Assembly: GCA_963784195.1 (NCBI GenBank)
Contig: CAWARA010000036.1
Location: forward strand, 68,221 to 132,220
DNA length: 64,000 nt
Origin: CAVQAH01 sp963784195
GTDB taxonomy: Bacteria > Acidobacteriota > Vicinamibacteria > Vicinamibacterales > 2-12-FULL-66-21
Reading direction: 5' to 3'
Below, one piece after another: positions 26,913 through 35,546 of the stretch. The position numbers were made by a program, and so were the translations under genes. Each line of letters starts with the position of its first letter. Within the stretch, counting starts at the first letter, position 1. The notes below the pieces were generated by a model. It did no database searches and was not told where the DNA came from. It saw nothing but the letters and a program-made list of their open reading frames with translations.

Positions 26913-27750
26913 ATGACACACGGAACGTTGCGTGAGGCACTCGCGGAGTTCCTGGGGACATTCGTTCTCATCCTGTTTGGCGTCGGCGTCGTCGCGCAGG
27001 TGGTGCTCAGCCGGCAGGCTGCGGGCACGTTCCTGTCGATCAATTTCGCGTGGGGCCTCGCGGTGACGATGGCCTGTTACGTGGCGGGCGGGGTGTCGGG
27101 TGCTCATCTGAATCCGGCGGTCACGGTCGCCCTGGCGGTGCAGCGAGGCTTTCCGTGGCGGAAGGTCGCGCCGTACGTCTTCGCGCAGATGGCCGGCGCG
27201 TTCGCGGCATCGGCCGTGGTGTACGCCGTCTATGCCGAAGCGCTGACTCACTTCGATGGAGGTGTCCGACAGGTGGCGGGCCCGCTTGGCACGGCGGGGA
27301 TCTGGGCGACGTATCCGCAGCCGTTCCTGAGCACGTTCCCCGGGAGGCTTCGTCGATCAGGTCGTCGGCACTGCAGCGCTCATGGCGGTGATCCTCGCGA
27401 TCACGGACGCGCGGAACGCGCCGCCGGCGTCAGGGATGGCGCCGCTGATCGTGGGTCTGCTCGTCGCCGTCATCGGCATGTCGTTCGGCTTCAACGCGGG
27501 GTATGCGATCAACCCAGCGCGCGATTTCGCCCCGCGGCTTTTCACCGCCGTCGCCGGCTGGGGGACGGAGGTGTTCCGCGCCGGTAATGGCTGGTGGTGG
27601 GTCCCGTTAACGGCGCCAGTCCTCGGGGCGGTGCTCGGTGCGTGGGTGTATGATGCATGCATCGGCCGCCGGTTCCCACAGGACCTGCCGCCCACCGCCC
27701 CTCAGCCGCATTTGCCGCCGCCGCAGCCCGGGCAGCTGCCGCCGGTCTGA
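26913..27750 (+). CDS. glpF: Glycerol facilitator (aquaglyceroporin), one frame shift
   Basis: MIP-family channel letting glycerol across the inner membrane. The first frame (from ATG 26913) carries the first pore motif in SGAHLNPAV and runs to PQPFLSTFPG; after a shift near 27342 the second frame continues GFVDQVVGTAALMAVILA and has the second motif as INPARD. The aspartate after the second NPA marks a glycerol-type rather than water-type channel. One C too many in the CCCC run near 27340 explains the shift; corrected length is 278 residues. The tail is Pro/Gln-rich. Position opposite glpK supports the role. Confidence 0.88.
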
Positions 27751-27765
27751 GCGCGAATGCAATCG

Positions 27766-27858
27766 AAAAATGGGCCCTGGCAATGGGCGATTGCCTGCCA
27801 GTCCTCCGCGTCTTGATTTTCCCATTTCCCATTGCTATTTGCCATTGCCCATCAGCAT
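27766..27858. repeat. GGG/CCC heptads between the glpF and glpQ stops
   Basis: On the plus strand the left part holds AATGGGC and CAATGGGC units and the right part the complementary sense (CCCATTT, CCCATTG, then GCCATTGCCCAT), so the minus strand reads ATGGGCA, ATGGCAA, ATGGGAA, ATGGGAA. The two halves can partly pair. It separates converging genes and could be a two-way terminator. It is another heptad element with its own unit sequence. Confidence 0.7.
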
Positions 27859-27863
27859 GGCGA

Positions 27864-28796
27864 TCAGCGGCGCGGGAACTGGTCGGGGTTGTCGGTGAAG
27901 AGCGCGTCCACGCCGTAGTCGTACAGAAACTTCGCCATTTCCTCGCGTACTGACGCGTACTGGCCGGTATTCGACGATCGGAACGTCCAGGGCGTGACAG
28001 TCAGACCCGCCGCGTGGGCCCATTTCACTACCTCGGGCCTTGCCGCGACGATCGCCTTGTTCGGACCGAGCCCTGTCGCCCACCGGGCGATTTCGCGGAT
28101 CTTGTCAGCTGAGTCCAGCCGTGCCGCCGCCTGCGCCTCGACGAGGAGCACGCGCGGGACCTTCGGGAGCTGTTTGGACAGCAGCTTGATGGTCGTCTCG
28201 TCGAACGACTGAATGATGACGGGAGAACGCGGATCGGCGATGAGGTTGTTCGCCTCCAGCATCTTCGCCAGCAGCGTTTCGGGACTCACCTGACGTTCGC
28301 GGTAGAACGAGGGGTCTTTCAGCTCCGGATACAGGCCGGCCTTGCCGCGCACCAGGTCGATCGCTTCCTGGAAGGTCGGCACCCGCATGGCCGCGAACTT
28401 CCTGTCGAACCACGAGCCTGCGTCGAGCCGCTTGATTTCCGCCAGCGTGAAGTCGCCGACCAGCCAGCGCCGCACGGGCGTGGCGGCGGTCTTGTCCTCG
28501 ACAAAGCGGTCGGGAAAGACCTCCTCCACGTCCGTGGTGCGCTCGAGTGTCAGGTCATGGATGCAGACCAGCACGCCGTCTTTCGTGACGGCGAGGTCCT
28601 GTTCGACGAAGTCCGCGCCCTGCTCGAGCGCGAGCGCGTAAGCCGGCAGGGTGTGCTCCGGCGCGTACGCCGAAGCGCCCCGGTGTGCGACGAGCTGTTT
28701 CTTCACCGGCGCTTGCCCGACGCCGACAGTCGGCAGGCAGAAGGCAAACGCCAGAACGAGCACCAGCGCGCCGCGGACAGTCCCGATTACCCCCAT
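27864..28796 (-). CDS. glpQ: Periplasmic glycerophosphodiester phosphodiesterase
   Basis: Hydrolyses glycerophosphodiesters (such as glycerophospho-choline, -ethanolamine or -inositol) to sn-glycerol-3-phosphate and an alcohol. The 310-residue protein has a signal peptide (ALVLVLAFAFCLPTVGVG), then the GDPD barrel with catalytic HRGASAYAPEHTLPA (near 38), EQDLAVTKDGVLVCIHD (near 65-82) and the terminal FTDNPDQF. Export fits the periplasmic GlpQ form. Its ATG follows the stop of the upstream TonB-dependent receptor gene by one base, so the two are certainly one message and the receptor probably imports its substrate. The product would feed GlpD two genes away. Confidence 0.94.
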   Translation of the reverse strand: MGVIGTVRGALVLVLAFAFCLPTVGVGQAPVKKQLVAHRGASAYAPEHTLPAYALALEQGADFVEQDLAVTKDGVLVCIHDLTLERTTDVEEVFPDRFVEDKTAATPVRRWLVGDFTLAEIKRLDAGSWFDRKFAAMRVPTFQEAIDLVRGKAGLYPELKDPSFYRERQVSPETLLAKMLEANNLIADPRSPVIIQSFDETTIKLLSKQLPKVPRVLLVEAQAAARLDSADKIREIARWATGLGPNKAIVAARPEVVKWAHAAGLTVTPWTFRSSNTGQYASVREEMAKFLYDYGVDALFTDNPDQFPRR

Positions 28797-28797
28797 G

Positions 28798-31700
28798 TCA
28801 GAACGTCAACTTCACACCGAGCTGCAGCTGACGGGCGTCGTAGGTGGACGTGATGGTGGCGAAGTTCCCGGCGGAGCGGTTCGCATTCGGGGCGCGGAAG
28901 TTGACCTTGTTGAGGACGTTGAAGGCCTCGAAGCGAACCTGTATGCGTGTCTGCGTACCGATGGGGAGCGGAAAGTCCTTCGCCGCGACGAGATCCATCT
29001 GCCAGAACCACGGGCCGCGGACGCTGTTCCGCGGCGCGTTGCCGAACGGCTGGCTGGGGTCCGTCGGCACGACGACGGTGTCACGATTGAGGTAGTCGAT
29101 CACGGAATCGCGGTCGCCGTACGGATCGCCGACGACGTTGGGCCGGTAGTTGTTGGCGCCGCGAAAGTCCTGTGTGATCCCCGAGACCAGGAACGTCCCG
29201 CCCGGCTGATAGAACAGCGTCACCGGCTCTCCCGAGGTCATCGTGTTGATACCGCTGATCGTCCACCCGCCGAGGAAGCCCTCGGCGATTGGGCCAGCGT
29301 CCCCGAGCCACCGCTTGCCGCGGCCAACCGGGAGCGACCACACCACGCTCGTCGTGTTGTTGATCGGCTGGTCGTAGCCCGACGTGCCGTAGTCCGCCTC
29401 GAGGTTGTAGAAGTCCTGCGGCGACGGGAAGTTGTTGGTGGCACTGCCTTCGAGCGATCCAGCGCCGTTGTCCTTGGCCTTGGACCAGGTGAACGCGTTG
29501 AGGAGCATCAGCCCCTGGCGCATCCGGTACTCGTATTTCAGCTGCAGGCTGTCGTATCGCGACTTCCCGCCGTTGAACGAATAGGTGATGTCGGCGAGCT
29601 CCGGGATCGGCCGGCGGGCCTGCAGGGACAGGGTTCCCTGCGGATTGTTGACGGCGGCCTGATTGAAGTTCGCGAACAGCAGCAGATCGTCCGCACGGTT
29701 TCCGACGTAGGCCACATCCACGATCATGTTGCGGGCGATCTCGCGCTGCACCGAGATGTAGTAGCTCTGCGCGCGGCTCGAGTGATAGTCCTCGGGCATG
29801 TAGGTGATGTTCGCGCGGCTTGCGTCGAAGACGGCTGGATCGGCGAACCCCGCCGGATATCCCTGCTGCGTCGTTCTGAAGCTCGGGTCGAGCACGTTCG
29901 CCTGCACGGCGACGGCGTTGACCACCTGTGGACCGTTGATGGGGAGGATGTTCGCGCCGCCCGCGCGGTGGAAGTGGATGTAGCTGATCCCGTAGCCGCC
30001 GCGAATCACCGTCGAGGGCAGCACGGTCCATGCAAAGCCGAGCCGCGGCCCGAAGTTGTTGCGATCGGGATTGATGGTCGACCGGTCGCGGAGCGAGCCG
30101 TCCCTTGCCGGGACCATGGTCCGCGTGTCAGGGTCGAAGTTGGACAGGATGTTGTCCTTCTCCCAGTGCGGGGTGGCGTATTCGTACCGAAGCCCGGCAT
30201 TGATGGTCAGCGCGTCGTTCATCCGGAAGTCGTCCTGAACATAGGCGAAGTGCATCTGCTGCCGCAGGTTCGCGATCAGGATGTTGCTCAGCGAGTATTG
30301 ATTCCGCAGGCCGAACATGAAGTCCGCGAGGTTGTACAGGTTGTTCGTCGACGCTGGACCCGGGTTGGAGAACCGGCTGCCGTAAGCGTCGCGCCCGTAC
30401 AGCGGATTCACATCCTGCACTTCCGTCGCGATGTGCTGGAACTCGTAGCCGCTCTTCAGCGAGTGGCGACCGGTGACCCACGTGTAGTTCACTTTCGGGT
30501 TCCAGACTTCCGGATACTGCCACTGCGGATTGGTCGCCTGGCGCCCCAGATCCGCGTACCCGGTGATGATCTGGGTCGGTAATCCGCCCGCGATGCGAGG
30601 ATCGGTGGGCAAGCCGGTGATCCCGTAGGCCTCCAGTGCGCCTTCGGTGCCGAGCGCCGCAGGATTCTTGCCCGCGACTGTTCGCGACCATCCGAACCGC
30701 CCTTCGAGCAGTGACGAGCCGGACCGGCTCCACGTGAACCCGCTGGCGAATTGTTTGTTCGTGACGTAGGTCTGCGCGTTCCCTGACCCGCCCGACGGCA
30801 GCGGCAGCGGCGGCTGATCGAACAGGTCCGCGTCCCGGTAGCCATAGCGGCCGAAAACCGTCAACGACGTGCCGGCCTGAAAGTCCCCTTTGATGTTCCA
30901 CTTGTCGGTGGTGTTCGTGAACTCCTGGAGGATCGAATAGTTGTTGGCGGCGCCGGCGGACGTCGGGTCCGGCAGCGCGCTCAGGACCCGCCTCGCGAAG
31001 TCGGTCATCGGAATCGGGGTCCCTGCGGCATACGTCTGCCCGGTCAGCGGATTGCGCACGTCGACGGACAGGATTCCCTGCCGCTGCGCCACCGTCGGGA
31101 TCGTGCTGAAGGCCACATTCTCCCGCGTCTGGCGGAAGCCCTCGTAATCGGCAAAGAAGAAGGCACGGTTCTGTACGATCGGTCCGCCGAGCGTAAAGCC
31201 GAACTGGTCGCGGCTGAGCGGAGGCTTTTCTCCAGTCGTGGGCTTGAAGAACCCGGTCGCATTCAGCTTCGTGTCGCGGAAGAACTCCCACGCCGCGCCG
31301 CTGAAGCGATTCGTGCCACTGCGGTACGCCACGTTGATCGTCCCGCCGGCGCTGCGGCCGTACTCCGCGCTGAGATTGTTCGTCACCACCTTGAATTCGG
31401 CGACCGCGTCCGGCGACGGCTGCATCACCTGGTTCGAGAATCCCTGATTGCTCGTCCCGTACGCGTTGTTGTCGACCCCGTCGAGCAGAAAATTGTTGAA
31501 GGTGCTGCGGAGTCCGTTGATGTTGAACGACCCCTCGCGAACGGTCTGCGCCGAGCCGGTGTTGAGCGGCGAGAGCCGCACGCCCGGGCTGAGCAGCGCG
31601 AGGGCAGAGTACTCGCGGCCGTTCAGGGGCAGCTGCACGGCCTGCTCGCTCGTGATGACCTGGCCACGCTGGCTGGAGTCCGTCTCGAGACGCGTCGCCG

Positions 31701-32076
31701 CGCCGACGACTTCGACCGTTTCGGTGAGATTGCCGGGGGTCAATTGCAGGTCGACCCGCTGCCGTGCGCCGACGGCGACTTGAACGTTGTCGGCGACCGC
31801 GAGCGAGAACCCCTGGAGCTCGGCGGTGATCTTGTATCGTCCGACGCGGACCGTGATGAACTCGAAGCTCCCGTTCTCATCGGACACCCGCGTGGTGGAT
31901 ATCCCCGTATCGAGATTCATCAATATCACAGTGGCGCCCGGCACCACCGCGCCGGTGTTGTCCTTGACGGTTCCGATCACCGTCGCCGTGTCGAACTGCG
32001 CGTACGCCGCCGTCGATGTGACAAGGACGGAAGCGAATGCCAGCAGGATGCAGATAGCGCGTGTCATACGCAGCAT
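28798..32076 (-). CDS. TonB-dependent receptor, Oar-like (linked to GlpQ)
   Basis: Outer-membrane receptor of 1092 residues. Signal peptide (MLRMTRAICILLAFASVLV... AYAQ), carboxypeptidase-regulatory fold (ATVIGTVKDNTGAVVPGATV), plug with LPLNGREYSALALLSPGVRL, and a long barrel ending LQLGVKLTF. I choose ATG 32076, with GAGG about 8 bases upstream; the open frame extends about 140 codons further but that part is unlike any receptor. It directly precedes glpQ (one base apart), suggesting uptake of glycerophosphodiesters or lipid head groups. Frame intact, in contrast to the receptor in the island. Confidence 0.92.
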   Translation of the reverse strand: MLRMTRAICILLAFASVLVTSTAAYAQFDTATVIGTVKDNTGAVVPGATVILMNLDTGISTTRVSDENGSFEFITVRVGRYKITAELQGFSLAVADNVQVAVGARQRVDLQLTPGNLTETVEVVGAATRLETDSSQRGQVITSEQAVQLPLNGREYSALALLSPGVRLSPLNTGSAQTVREGSFNINGLRSTFNNFLLDGVDNNAYGTSNQGFSNQVMQPSPDAVAEFKVVTNNLSAEYGRSAGGTINVAYRSGTNRFSGAAWEFFRDTKLNATGFFKPTTGEKPPLSRDQFGFTLGGPIVQNRAFFFADYEGFRQTRENVAFSTIPTVAQRQGILSVDVRNPLTGQTYAAGTPIPMTDFARRVLSALPDPTSAGAANNYSILQEFTNTTDKWNIKGDFQAGTSLTVFGRYGYRDADLFDQPPLPLPSGGSGNAQTYVTNKQFASGFTWSRSGSSLLEGRFGWSRTVAGKNPAALGTEGALEAYGITGLPTDPRIAGGLPTQIITGYADLGRQATNPQWQYPEVWNPKVNYTWVTGRHSLKSGYEFQHIATEVQDVNPLYGRDAYGSRFSNPGPASTNNLYNLADFMFGLRNQYSLSNILIANLRQQMHFAYVQDDFRMNDALTINAGLRYEYATPHWEKDNILSNFDPDTRTMVPARDGSLRDRSTINPDRNNFGPRLGFAWTVLPSTVIRGGYGISYIHFHRAGGANILPINGPQVVNAVAVQANVLDPSFRTTQQGYPAGFADPAVFDASRANITYMPEDYHSSRAQSYYISVQREIARNMIVDVAYVGNRADDLLLFANFNQAAVNNPQGTLSLQARRPIPELADITYSFNGGKSRYDSLQLKYEYRMRQGLMLLNAFTWSKAKDNGAGSLEGSATNNFPSPQDFYNLEADYGTSGYDQPINNTTSVVWSLPVGRGKRWLGDAGPIAEGFLGGWTISGINTMTSGEPVTLFYQPGGTFLVSGITQDFRGANNYRPNVVGDPYGDRDSVIDYLNRDTVVVPTDPSQPFGNAPRNSVRGPWFWQMDLVAAKDFPLPIGTQTRIQVRFEAFNVLNKVNFRAPNANRSAGNFATITSTYDARQLQLGVKLTF

Positions 32077-32203
32077 CGTACCTACCTCGCCCAAAGGGGA
32101 CGTAAGGGATCGATGAACTCTGTCTAACGGTGCAGGGACGCACGATACCGGCTGCCCCGCCGTCTCGTCAAGACACTTTCTGGAAGTTCCTGATGGGGTC
32201 GGT
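32077..32203. promoter_or_regulatory. Upstream region of the GlpQ-linked receptor
   Basis: These 127 bases contain the receptor's ribosome site (GAGGTAGG on the minus strand) and presumably its promoter. No operator recognised. Confidence 0.35.
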
Positions 32204-32364
32204 GTCGGATGGGAGCAACCCCAAGTCTCGGGAACCGGCGTCGGCTGGATTGCGGACCACTGGGGATGGACCGGGGTCTTCGTCACGATGTCGCCTGCTG
32301 CGTCCTGACGATCGTCTTCAGCGCCATGACGCTGAAGCACAGGGTCGAAAGCGGGACGCGATAG
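32204..32364 (+). pseudogene. 3' remnant of an MFS transporter (possibly GlpT/UhpC-like)
   Basis: A short plus-strand stretch translates as SGTGVGWIADHWGWTGVFVT and, after a one-base shift near 32308, CCVLTIVFSAMTLKHRVESG before TAG. The motif 'G-x-x-ADHWGW' followed by a last hydrophobic helix and basic tail is typical of the C-terminus of organophosphate:phosphate antiporters and related MFS carriers. No upstream part is present. If it is a GlpT relative, it is a relic of a glycerol-3-phosphate transporter next to the glp genes; the fragment is too short to be sure. Confidence 0.5.
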
Positions 32365-32366
32365 GC

Positions 32367-33302
32367 TCAGAGCGGGGCCGATTCTGCCAGAAGGCTCACC
32401 TCCTGCAGCGTTGGAACGCCGTTCATGGCCCCCAGCCGCGTGCAGCTGATGGCCGCCGCGGCGTTCGCGAAGCGCATCGTCCGCTCGAGCGGCCACTCGT
32501 TGAGCACCCCGAAGATGAACGCGCCGCGGAAGACGTCCCCCGCCCCGGTCGTGTCGATGGCGCTCACCACGAACCCCGGTGCGTGGAACACCTGATCGCC
32601 GGCAACCGCGAGGCAGCCCCTGGCGCCAAGCGTGACGACGAGCACCTTATGCGCCGGCCGTCGTAATTTCTGCAGCGCCCCGGCGTGATCCTTGATTCCC
32701 GTCAACTCTCGTGGCACGTGCTCAGCGAAAATCGGATAGGACACGGTCTCGACGAGTTCGATCGTCCTAGGCGTCACGCGGTCGATATCGCTCGTGGCGG
32801 GCAGGCCCAGATCGCGTGCGGCGGTCGCGGCCACAACCGCGGCAGACTCGTCCACATCGTCGACATGCACCAGCCGTGCGGCGGCCAGCACCTCGGAGGG
32901 CAGCTCACGAGATCTCAGGCGGAGCCGCTCGTCGCGATCCCAGAGAACGATCCGCTCGCCCGTCTGCTCGTCCACGATGATGAGCGCGAATTGATTCGGG
33001 CCGTCCCGGATCACGGCCTCCGACATCCCGATGCCGCGTTCCGCAAGCTCGGCCCGTATGCGCTTGCCGTTCTCGTCAGTGCCGGTCGCGCCGATGTATC
33101 GCACCGTCAGTCCGAGGCGCGCGCACGTCGCCAGGGCTGTCGCCGTCTGGCCGCCGCAGCAGATGGCCTGTTCCTGGATCCGCAGCTTCGAAAAGGATCC
33201 GTTCGGCTCGGGATAGGACGGAATGCGGTTGACGTAATCGACAGAATTGGCGCCGACGCCCACCACATCGCAGGGCGTGAGGCGTCCCGCGGCGTGTGTC
33301 AT
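32367..33302 (-). CDS. PfkB family carbohydrate kinase
   Basis: Ribokinase-type sugar kinase of 311 residues from ATG 33302 (an upstream in-frame ATG is less likely). The N-terminal PfkB region VVGVGANSVDYVNRIPSYPE and the C-terminal signature SAIDTTGAGDVFRGAFIFG with the catalytic aspartate are intact. It stands 156 bases downstream of iolD on the same strand, so it could phosphorylate an inositol-pathway intermediate or another sugar taken up nearby. A separate IolC-type kinase lies at 57643, so this one is not the only candidate. Precise substrate cannot be read from sequence. Confidence 0.88.
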   Translation of the reverse strand: MTHAAGRLTPCDVVGVGANSVDYVNRIPSYPEPNGSFSKLRIQEQAICCGGQTATALATCARLGLTVRYIGATGTDENGKRIRAELAERGIGMSEAVIRDGPNQFALIIVDEQTGERIVLWDRDERLRLRSRELPSEVLAAARLVHVDDVDESAAVVAATAARDLGLPATSDIDRVTPRTIELVETVSYPIFAEHVPRELTGIKDHAGALQKLRRPAHKVLVVTLGARGCLAVAGDQVFHAPGFVVSAIDTTGAGDVFRGAFIFGVLNEWPLERTMRFANAAAAISCTRLGAMNGVPTLQEVSLLAESAPL

Positions 33303-33458
33303 ACCAGGGAGTATATGAGCGAAGGACCGCAGACGTCGATGGCTGCACAAGACCGGAAAACGGTCGGCCGCGGCCGGTCGCGGATCACTTCGGCGTCCTC
33401 GGCGGTCTCCGCTCTCTGCAATCTCCGCTGAGCTCGGCGACAGGTCTCAGTCGGGCGG
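33303..33458. other. Spacer between iolD and the PfkB kinase
   Basis: No gene. It has a small hairpin GACCG-GAAAA-CGGTC at 33351-33365, a palindrome GGCCGCGGCC at 33366-33375, and a weak seven-base periodicity at 33391-33439 (CTCGGCG, GTCTCCG, CTCTCTG). It may be a further, decayed heptad element. Confidence 0.4.
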
Positions 33459-35327
33459 CTAGACGAACCAGCGCTGCTTCTGCCGGTCGCGCTCGTACTG
33501 CTTCCGCGCGTCTTGCACGGCCGTCTGGTCCGACACTTCGGCGACGGGAACATCCCACCAGCAGCCGTAACCCGGCACGCGCGTGTCGGGATCGACAGGA
33601 ACGTACACGACGGCCGTCCGGTCTGCCGCGCGGGCCTCAGCCAGGGCACGATCGAGCGAGGCGCGATCGGACGCGCGGAATACCCGCGCGCCGAGCGACT
33701 CGGCGTTGGCGGCGAGATCCACCGGCAGAGGATCGCCGTCAATTTGCCCCGTCTGCTCACGCCGGAACCTGTAGGCTGTGCCGAACCCTGCAGATCCCAC
33801 AGACCGCGAGAGCGCTCCGATACTTGCGAAGCCACCGCTGTCGACGAGAACGATAATTAGCTTGCAGCCCTCCTGAATCGACGTCACGATCTCCTGCGCC
33901 ATCATCAAGTACGAGCCGTCGCCAACCATGACGTACACGTCCCGGTCTGGCGCTGCCATCTTGACTCCCAGCCCCCCGGCTATTTCGTATCCCATACAGG
34001 AGTAGCCATATTCGAGGTGATAACCCTTGGGATCGCTCGTCTGCCAGAGTTTGTGCAGCTCGCCCGGGAGGCTGCCCGCGGCGCAAACGACCACGTCTCG
34101 AGGACCCGACGCGCTGTTGACGGCTCCGATGATCTCGGCTTGCGGCAGCGGGACGCGGCCGCCCCGACCGGTCAGGCGGTCGACCTCGGCGATCCAATCG
34201 CGTCGCAGACGAGCGACGTGGTCGCGATACTCCGCAGACGTTGAAACCCCCTGGAGCAGGCATTCGAGATCTTCGAGCGCCGCCCGCGCATCGGCGACGA
34301 TCGGGATCGCTGCATGCTTGAAGGCGTCCATTTCGACAACGTTGATGCCGATGAAGCGCACGTCCGGATTCTGGAAGGCCGATTTCGAGGCAGTCGTGAA
34401 ATCGGTCAGCCGGGAGCCGATCGACATGACGAGGTCGGCTTCACGGCAAATCTCGATGGCTGCCGCCGTCCCGCTGACCCCTGCCGCCCCGAGGGCCATG
34501 GCGTCCTCCGATGCCATCGAGCCCTTGCCGGCCTGTGTTTCACCGACCGGAATGCCGGTGTTTCCGGCGAAGCGGCGCAGAGCAGACGCCGCATCGCTGT
34601 ACAACACGCCCCCGCCGGCGATCATTACGGGGCGGCGGCTCGCGCGGATCGCGGCCGCGGCTCGCTGGAGGAGCGCGCGGTCCGGACGCGGACGAGGAAC
34701 CGTCCAGACGCGTGGCTGGAGGAACGCCACCGGGTAATCGAACGACTGCGCCTGCACATCCTGAGGCAGTGCGAGCGTCACGGTGCCCGTTTCGACTGGC
34801 GACGTCAGAACGCGCATCGCTTCGGGCAGCGCCGAGATCAGCTGCTCGGGACGATAGATTCGATCCCAGTAGCGCGACACCGGCTTGAAGCAATCGTTCA
34901 CGGACAGGTCCTGCGACTGGGGGGATTCCAGCTGCTGGAGCACCGGCGCGGGAAGGCGGCTCGCAAAGATGTCACCCGGCAGCAGCAGCACCGGCACCCG
35001 ATTGATGGTGGCGCCTGCGGCCCCGGTGACCATGTTCGTCGCGCCCGGACCGATCGACGTCGTGCACGCCATGGCACGTAACCGGTTGTGCATCTTGGCG
35101 TAGGCCGCCGCGGTATGCACCATCGCCTGTTCGTTCCGGCACTGGTAATACTTCAACCCATTCCGCATCTGATCGAGTGCCTGCGCCACGCCCGCAACGT
35201 TTCCGTGCCCGAAGATTCCAAACATTCCGCCGAACAGCTGCTGCCGCGTCCCGTCGCGTTCGGTGTGCTGAACGGAGAGGAAACGGACGAGCGCCTGTGC
35301 CATGGTCAACCGTTCCGTTGAAGCCAC
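33459..35327 (-). CDS. iolD: 3D-(3,5/4)-trihydroxycyclohexane-1,2-dione hydrolase
   Basis: Thiamine-diphosphate enzyme of myo-inositol catabolism that opens the ring of the trione intermediate. The 622-residue product begins LTMAQALVRFLSVQHTERDG and has the typical three-domain TPP layout: N-terminal pyrimidine-binding domain (glutamate region MACTTSIGPGATNMV nearby), central domain, and the TPP/Mg motif YVMVGDGSYLMMAQEIVTSI near residue 490. I choose GTG 35327 because AGGAG lies 8 bases upstream and the length fits the family; the frame is open further upstream. It is divergent from the sugar ABC ATPase gene at 35547. Confidence 0.95.
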   Translation of the reverse strand: MASTERLTMAQALVRFLSVQHTERDGTRQQLFGGMFGIFGHGNVAGVAQALDQMRNGLKYYQCRNEQAMVHTAAAYAKMHNRLRAMACTTSIGPGATNMVTGAAGATINRVPVLLLPGDIFASRLPAPVLQQLESPQSQDLSVNDCFKPVSRYWDRIYRPEQLISALPEAMRVLTSPVETGTVTLALPQDVQAQSFDYPVAFLQPRVWTVPRPRPDRALLQRAAAAIRASRRPVMIAGGGVLYSDAASALRRFAGNTGIPVGETQAGKGSMASEDAMALGAAGVSGTAAAIEICREADLVMSIGSRLTDFTTASKSAFQNPDVRFIGINVVEMDAFKHAAIPIVADARAALEDLECLLQGVSTSAEYRDHVARLRRDWIAEVDRLTGRGGRVPLPQAEIIGAVNSASGPRDVVVCAAGSLPGELHKLWQTSDPKGYHLEYGYSCMGYEIAGGLGVKMAAPDRDVYVMVGDGSYLMMAQEIVTSIQEGCKLIIVLVDSGGFASIGALSRSVGSAGFGTAYRFRREQTGQIDGDPLPVDLAANAESLGARVFRASDRASLDRALAEARAADRTAVVYVPVDPDTRVPGYGCWWDVPVAEVSDQTAVQDARKQYERDRQKQRWFV

Positions 35328-35546
35328 TGGATCATCTCCTGAGAACGTGCCGCGCATTGTACTCCGGCGCGGGAAGGCCGACGGAGGGCATGAGAACCGT
35401 CCTACTTTTCGTGTAGCCATTGTTCCTGCGTTCCTTGCTCCTCCGTGTTGAAGCTCGTTCCATTCCCTCCGCGTCCTCCGTCGGGCGGCTATTCTCGCGC
35501 CCGCCGATTGTCTCCCCCGTTCGCCCGATGCATACTGGGCGCTCAC
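35328..35546. promoter_or_regulatory. Divergent iolD / ABC ATPase region
   Basis: About 219 bases between two gene sets of probable inositol use. It contains the iolD ribosome site and a stretch of TCCTCCG-like units near 35440-35485 that weakly repeat every seven bases. No operator of an IolR-type regulator could be recognised, and no regulator gene for the inositol set is found in the window. Confidence 0.4.

Noticed and set aside
28651..30582. A 643-codon open frame on the plus strand opposite the GlpQ-linked receptor
   Set aside because: Antisense shadow; receptor motifs on the minus strand are unambiguous.
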